DNA of 64,000 bases from G963664585 sp963664585. GTDB lineage: Bacteria > Bacillota > Clostridia > Oscillospirales > Ruminococcaceae. The position numbers were made by a program, and so were the translations under genes. The notes beneath the pieces are model-generated. The model was not told the origin of the DNA, made no database searches, and saw only the letters and a program-made list of their open reading frames with translations. The first letter of the stretch is position 1. The number at the start of each line of letters is the position of its first letter. The stretch is from positions 1 through 64,000 of the forward strand of contig CAXXEO010000015.1 of NCBI GenBank assembly GCA_963664585.2, read 5' to 3'. Shown in pieces: positions 60,015 to 64,000 of this stretch.

Positions 60015-61553
60015 ATGAAAGGTCTCACAAAAATCCTAGCGCTTACGCTCTGTATGGCGATGCTGCTGACCGCCTGTAGCTCAGGTACTGCGTCCAGCTC
60101 TTCAAAATCGCAGGCGTCCTCCCAGACAACAGTGAAAGATACCCTGACAGTCGCACTTAAAAGCGAAGCGACAAATCTGGATCCTCATAACAATACCAGC
60201 TTAAATTCGTTTATGATCGAAAACCTGATTTATGACCGCTTAGTTGACAAGAACACGAAAGGCGAAATCGTTCCGATGCTCGCTACCAAATGGGAAGTGC
60301 TCGACTCAACCACCATCAGATTCTTCCTTCGCAATGATGTGGTCTTCTCGAATGGTGAGAAGCTGACGGCTGAAGACGTCAAGTACACCATCGCCCGTGC
60401 TGAGGTTATGACCGCCAGCAAAACCTACTTCTCGAGCTTTGACGGGGCAAACACAAAGGTAATTGATCCCTATACCATTGATATTAAGATGAAGACCCCC
60501 TTCGCGCCTGTATTCAACTATCTTGCCTCTGCCCGCGGAAATATCGTCTGTAAGAAGACGATGGAAGCCGTAGGAAGCGATGCATACGGAAGAAACCCGG
60601 TTGGCTCTGGTAAGATGAAATTCTCCAAATGGGTTTCGGGCGACCGTATTGAGCTGGTCAGAAATGACAGCTATTGGGGCACCAAGCCCTCATACAAAAA
60701 TCTTGTTCTTCGCGTAATTATCGAGCCCGCCAACCGCGCCATTGAACTTGAGACCGGCGGCGTTGACATTTCTTTCGGTATTGATCCCGGTGATATGGAT
60801 AGGCTGGAAAAGAACAAAGATACCAAAATCGTAGAAGGACCCGGATATGGTTACGGATATTTTGCTTTCAATACAATGAAATTTGATCTTTTTAAAGATA
60901 TCAGAGTCAGAGAGGCGCTCTCTATTGCGCTTGACATCCCCACGTTAGTCGATTCCGTTTATAAGGGAAATGCGGAAGTGGCCAACAGTGTTCTCAACAG
61001 CAAAATTTTCTCTTATGTGAATTCAGGCACAATCAAATATGATCCAGAAAAAGCAAAGTCCTTGTTAAAAGAAGCCGGTTTTGATTTCTCAAAGGTTATC
61101 ACGATCAGCACAAATGAAGATGTAGCTGCAAAGGATGCTGCTGAAATTGTCCAAAGCATGTGGAAGAAAATCGGCGTTAACGCGCAAATCGAAAGCTATG
61201 ACTTGGCTACAATGGCTTCAAAAACCACCGCTGGCGCTTTGATGTTCTACTTCCAACAATCCTCTGCTGCTACCGGTGACCCGGATCAGGGGATGGCTCT
61301 TTGGATCAGCAAAACATCTTTTGTCCATGATGAAAAGGCGATCTTTGACGCCTGTGCTCTTGGTAAAGCTACCTATGACACCAAAGAAAGAGCGAAAATA
61401 TATGAAACAGCTCAAAAGCTGGCTTGGGACTACCACGGCCAAATTCCGATTTCATATGTGAACGTTGTCTATGGCACACGCGCCAATGTGCAGAATCTTG
61501 ATCCGCATCCGGGTTCTACACCTGATCTTTCCTTGATCACTTTTACCAAATAA
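60015..61553 (+). CDS. Peptide/nickel-type ABC transporter substrate-binding lipoprotein
   Basis: 512 residues. Lipobox LTAC with Cys21 and a Ser-rich linker. SBP family 5 core: VALKSEATNLDPHNNTSLNSFMIENLIYDRLV, FFLRNDVVFSNGEKLTAEDVKYT, NPVGSGKMKFSKWVSGDRIELVRN, KFDLFKDIRVREALSIALD. It is closer to the 500-residue DppA/glutathione-binding type than the 590-residue first protein, so the two importers should have different ligands. GGAGG precedes the start. A hairpin follows before the permeases. Confidence 0.92.
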   Translation: MKGLTKILALTLCMAMLLTACSSGTASSSSKSQASSQTTVKDTLTVALKSEATNLDPHNNTSLNSFMIENLIYDRLVDKNTKGEIVPMLATKWEVLDSTTIRFFLRNDVVFSNGEKLTAEDVKYTIARAEVMTASKTYFSSFDGANTKVIDPYTIDIKMKTPFAPVFNYLASARGNIVCKKTMEAVGSDAYGRNPVGSGKMKFSKWVSGDRIELVRNDSYWGTKPSYKNLVLRVIIEPANRAIELETGGVDISFGIDPGDMDRLEKNKDTKIVEGPGYGYGYFAFNTMKFDLFKDIRVREALSIALDIPTLVDSVYKGNAEVANSVLNSKIFSYVNSGTIKYDPEKAKSLLKEAGFDFSKVITISTNEDVAAKDAAEIVQSMWKKIGVNAQIESYDLATMASKTTAGALMFYFQQSSAATGDPDQGMALWISKTSFVHDEKAIFDACALGKATYDTKERAKIYETAQKLAWDYHGQIPISYVNVVYGTRANVQNLDPHPGSTPDLSLITFTK

Positions 61554-61587
61554 GATTTCCTTGCGTTCGCCATAAAATCATCGTTAG

Positions 61588-61619
61588 GCAGAGCCGCCAG
61601 CTCTTACTGGAGGCTCTGC
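61588..61619 (+). terminator. Intra-operon hairpin after the second binding protein gene
   Basis: GCAGAGCC/GGCTCTGC with inner CCAG/CTGG. Same position as the hairpin at 51009 in the first importer; partial termination or transcript protection is likely. Confidence 0.7.
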
Positions 61620-61671
61620 TCTAACATGTAAGACTATTTCAATGTTTAAATGCTTCTAAGGAGTGAACCAA

Positions 61672-62682
61672 GTGTACAAGTATATAGTCCGAAGGCTCTT
61701 TTTGATGATCCCTGTGCTTTTAGGGGTCATGTTTTCGATCTTTCTGCTTCTTGAGATGACGCCCGGCGATCCTGCGCGTCTATTGCTGGGGCAGGATGCA
61801 ACCGATGAGGCTGTCGAAATCCTGAGAGAGGAGCTCGGTCTGAACAGACCGTTTCTGATAAGATTTGGGGATTTTGTATTTAAAGCGGTAACGAAATTTG
61901 ATTTTGGAACGTCATATAGTACAAAGCAGCCGGTCACTGTTGAGATCTTAGAGAGATACCCTGCCACACTGCTTTACGCGACACTGTGCATCGGAATCTC
62001 GGTTTTAATCGGAATTCCTTTGGGAATTATTTCTGCTACAAAGCAGTATTCAATCTTCGACAATGTGGCCATGACATTTGCTCTTTTGGGTGTATCCATG
62101 CCGACATTTTGGTTCGGTCTTATGCTAATCCTTTTGTTTTCAGTAAACCTGGGCTGGTTCCCGGCCTCGGGATTTTATGGACCTGCTTATTGGGTTCTTC
62201 CCTCTTTGACGGTAGGTATCAGTTCATCGGGTACCATTACCCGTATGACCAGATCCAGTATGCTTGAGGTTGTCAGGCAGGATTATATCAGAACAGCCCG
62301 AGCAAAGGGTCAGTCTGAAAATGTAATCATTTTTAAACACGCGCTTAAAAATGCTCTGATTCCCATTATAACGGTCATCGGCATTCAGTTCGGGGCAAGC
62401 CTTGGTGGTGCGATTATATCAGAGCAGATCTTCTCAATCCCCGGGATCGGAAAGCTGATGGTTGACGCAATTAAAGCCAGAAACTTTCCTGTTGTTCAGG
62501 GTGGCGTACTTAGCATCGCGTTGGTATTCAGCCTTGTGAATCTAATTGTTGATTTGCTGTATGCCTTTATCGATCCCAGAATCAAATCACAGTTTAGCGT
62601 AAGCAAGAAGACAAAAAAAATTGCCGCTTGTGCTGTCCCTGGCGGAGATTCAACGATTTCTAAGCAAGGAGGTGTGAGTTAA
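61672..62682 (+). CDS. Peptide ABC transporter permease, DppB type
   Basis: 336 residues from a GTG at 61672 (AAGGAG 8 nt upstream); a GTG at 61663 overlaps the ribosome site. Helices start at LFLMIPVLLGVMFSIFLLLEMTPGDPARLLLG. EAA loop: GQSENVIIFKHALKNALIPIITVIG. The end LLYAFIDPRIKSQFS is family-typical, followed by a polar tail of about 30 residues. Forms the channel with the next gene product. Confidence 0.93.
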   Translation: MYKYIVRRLFLMIPVLLGVMFSIFLLLEMTPGDPARLLLGQDATDEAVEILREELGLNRPFLIRFGDFVFKAVTKFDFGTSYSTKQPVTVEILERYPATLLYATLCIGISVLIGIPLGIISATKQYSIFDNVAMTFALLGVSMPTFWFGLMLILLFSVNLGWFPASGFYGPAYWVLPSLTVGISSSGTITRMTRSSMLEVVRQDYIRTARAKGQSENVIIFKHALKNALIPIITVIGIQFGASLGGAIISEQIFSIPGIGKLMVDAIKARNFPVVQGGVLSIALVFSLVNLIVDLLYAFIDPRIKSQFSVSKKTKKIAACAVPGGDSTISKQGGVS

Positions 62683-63576
62683 TTGGACACTCAAAATGTA
62701 GCCGCTTCTGTTGAAACAAAAAAACCACACAAAAAAAAGAGCCAGTTTAAAGAGATATGGAAGAGATTTACAAGAAACAAAATGGCAGTTTTTGGACTCT
62801 TGGTTTTATCACTGATGATCTTTGTCTCAGTCTTTGCTGATGTAATCGCACCATATGATTTCGATGCCCAAGATTTAACGGCGAAATTTCTTTCGCCGAG
62901 TGCTGCTCATCTTATGGGTACAGATAACTTCGGCCGAGATATATTTAGCAGAATTTTATATGGTTCCAGAGTTTCGCTGCAGGTCGGTTTGATTTCGGTC
63001 GGAATCGGCGCCATAATCGGCGGAGCGATGGGAGCAGTGGCCGCTTTTTACGGCGGATATGCTGACACGATTATTATGCGTATCGTCGATATTATGATCG
63101 CGATGCCCGGTATATTGCTGGCGATTGCGATCTGTGCCGCACTGGGACCTGGAATGGTAAATACAATGATTGCGGTCGGAATCAGTTCTGTGCCCACATA
63201 TGCCCGAGTTGTCCGATCCTCGGTGCTGACAATCAAGCAACAGGAATTTATCGAGGCGGCAAGGGCAATTGGTGCCAATGACGGCCGTTTGATTCTTCGT
63301 CATATTATTCCCAACTCTCTCGCACCCATCATCGTTCAGGCCTCTTTGGGTGTTGCGAGAGCGATTCTGGCTGCTGCAAGCATGAGCTTTATCGGTCTGG
63401 GCATTCAGCCGCCTAACCCCGAATGGGGTGCCATGCTTTCTGCGGGGCGAGGCTATATCAGAAATTACCCTCATATGGTTTTCTACCCCGGCCTTGCCAT
63501 TATGATCACAATCTTTTCAATGAATCTTTTGGGTGACGGTCTTCGCGATGCGTTAGATCCTCGTCTGAAGAGATAG
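62683..63576 (+). CDS. Peptide ABC transporter permease, DppC type
   Basis: 297 residues from a TTG at 62683, directly after the previous stop, with GGAGG 10 nt upstream. Normal length, without the large external loop of the first system. FLSPSAAHLMGTDNFGRDIFSRILYGSR begins the permease domain; EAA loop: FIEAARAIGANDGRLILRHIIPNSLAPIIV. End GDGLRDALDPRLKR. Confidence 0.94.
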   Translation: MDTQNVAASVETKKPHKKKSQFKEIWKRFTRNKMAVFGLLVLSLMIFVSVFADVIAPYDFDAQDLTAKFLSPSAAHLMGTDNFGRDIFSRILYGSRVSLQVGLISVGIGAIIGGAMGAVAAFYGGYADTIIMRIVDIMIAMPGILLAIAICAALGPGMVNTMIAVGISSVPTYARVVRSSVLTIKQQEFIEAARAIGANDGRLILRHIIPNSLAPIIVQASLGVARAILAAASMSFIGLGIQPPNPEWGAMLSAGRGYIRNYPHMVFYPGLAIMITIFSMNLLGDGLRDALDPRLKR

Positions 63577-63591
63577 AATAGGGGTATGCCA

Positions 63592-64000
63592 ATGAAACTG
63601 CTTGAAGTAAAAAATACTACAATCCATTATATAACCGATGATGGGACAGTAAAGGCCGTAAACGGCATTAATTTGGATATTGCAAAAGGCGAGACATTGG
63701 GTTTGGTTGGTGAAACGGGTGCTGGGAAAACGACAACCGCATTGGGAATTTTAAGGTTGGTACCAGATCCGCCCGGCAAAATGCTCAGCGGTGAAATACT
63801 ATTTGAAGGCGAAAATCTTCTTGAAAAAACTGAATACGAAATGAGAAAGATCAGGGGAAACAAGATATCCATGATATTTCAGGACCCCATGACCGCTCTT
63901 AATCCGGTTCTCACAGTGGGCGACCAGATAGCAGAGGTGATTCATCTACACCAGAAGATAAGCCGTACCGAAGCCGTACAAAAGGCCTGTCATATGCTGG
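63592..64000 (+). CDS. Peptide ABC transporter ATP-binding protein, DppD type (partial)
   Basis: 136 residues before the window ends; start at the ATG 63592 with AGGGG 7 nt upstream. Walker A GETGAGKT and Q-loop FQDPMTALNP are visible, preceded by KLLEVKNTTIHY. The signature, Walker B and C-terminal part lie outside the window. First ATPase of the second importer; a DppF-type gene probably follows. Confidence 0.9.
   Translation, partial: MKLLEVKNTTIHYITDDGTVKAVNGINLDIAKGETLGLVGETGAGKTTTALGILRLVPDPPGKMLSGEILFEGENLLEKTEYEMRKIRGNKISMIFQDPMTALNPVLTVGDQIAEVIHLHQKISRTEAVQKACHML

Noticed and set aside
62956..63474. Minus-strand open frame of 172 codons opposite the DppC-type gene
   Set aside because: Low-complexity His/Arg/Ser-rich product, antisense to an obvious permease.

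Overview
The window looks like chromosomal DNA of an anaerobic, low-to-mid GC Gram-positive bacterium, most likely of the class Clostridia. The signs are strong AGGAGG-type ribosome binding sites, frequent TTG/GTG starts, a stand-alone AICAR transformylase behind a ZTP riboswitch, a TM1266-like hydrogenase-linked regulator, ferredoxin-type proteins, a cysteine desulfidase of the CyuA family and sortase-type surface protein tails. No rRNA, tRNA, CRISPR array or prophage was seen. Assignment below class level is not possible from sequence reading alone.

Layout. 1-2.7 kb: decayed genes (two gamma-glutamyl-GABA hydrolase-like pseudogenes and a GyrI-like pseudogene). 2.8-8 kb: an ABC export module with its two-component system. 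8-12.2 kb: small regulators, acetyltransferases and a DUF6530/GIY-YIG/DUF2087 operon. 12.2-19.1 kb: a sugar-acid cluster (FGGY kinase, LarA-type Ni-pincer racemase/epimerase, 6-phosphogluconate dehydrogenase) invaded by two IS30-family elements. 19.2-29.4 kb: guaB, an ABC-2 exporter, purH with its riboswitch, a flavin reductase, an FrhB-like iron-sulfur protein and class II aldolase. 29.8-31.6 kb: a broken surface protein and a TM1266-like regulator. 31.8-37.6 kb: a thiolase/CoA-transferase/AtuA operon with a divergent LacI-type regulator. 37.9-47.2 kb: small and housekeeping genes (MYG1-like, DEAD-box helicase, YgjP-like peptidase, polyferredoxin, MATE pump). 47.6-64 kb: a LysR regulator, two complete or nearly complete peptide/nickel-type ABC importers, two tandem amidohydrolases and a cysteine desulfidase, together resembling one uptake-and-degradation system for an amino-acid derivative.

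The most striking non-genic feature is a dispersed family of about 106-bp elements, called MITE-A here (13 copies). The copies have inverted ends (TAGYYRATTAACTTRAAAA), a central GC-rich hairpin and a TA target duplication. The TA duplication is shown directly by a copy nested inside a second family, MITE-B (5 copies). MITE-B has different arms but the same 19-nt hairpin core. Both IS30-family copies sit at exactly the same 4-bp site inside a MITE-A copy, and each IS is disabled by a different mutation. MITE-A copies lie mostly at gene ends; one replaces the C-terminus of the DUF2087 protein.

How it works together: the 48.7-57.7 kb operon (DUF3899 protein, binding protein, two permeases, two ATPases, two amidohydrolases) would import and hydrolyse a small peptide-like compound. 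The second amidohydrolase has lost every recognisable metal ligand. CyuA and a second importer follow. A 20-nt sequence is repeated exactly upstream of both importers and is a candidate binding site for the divergent LysR protein.
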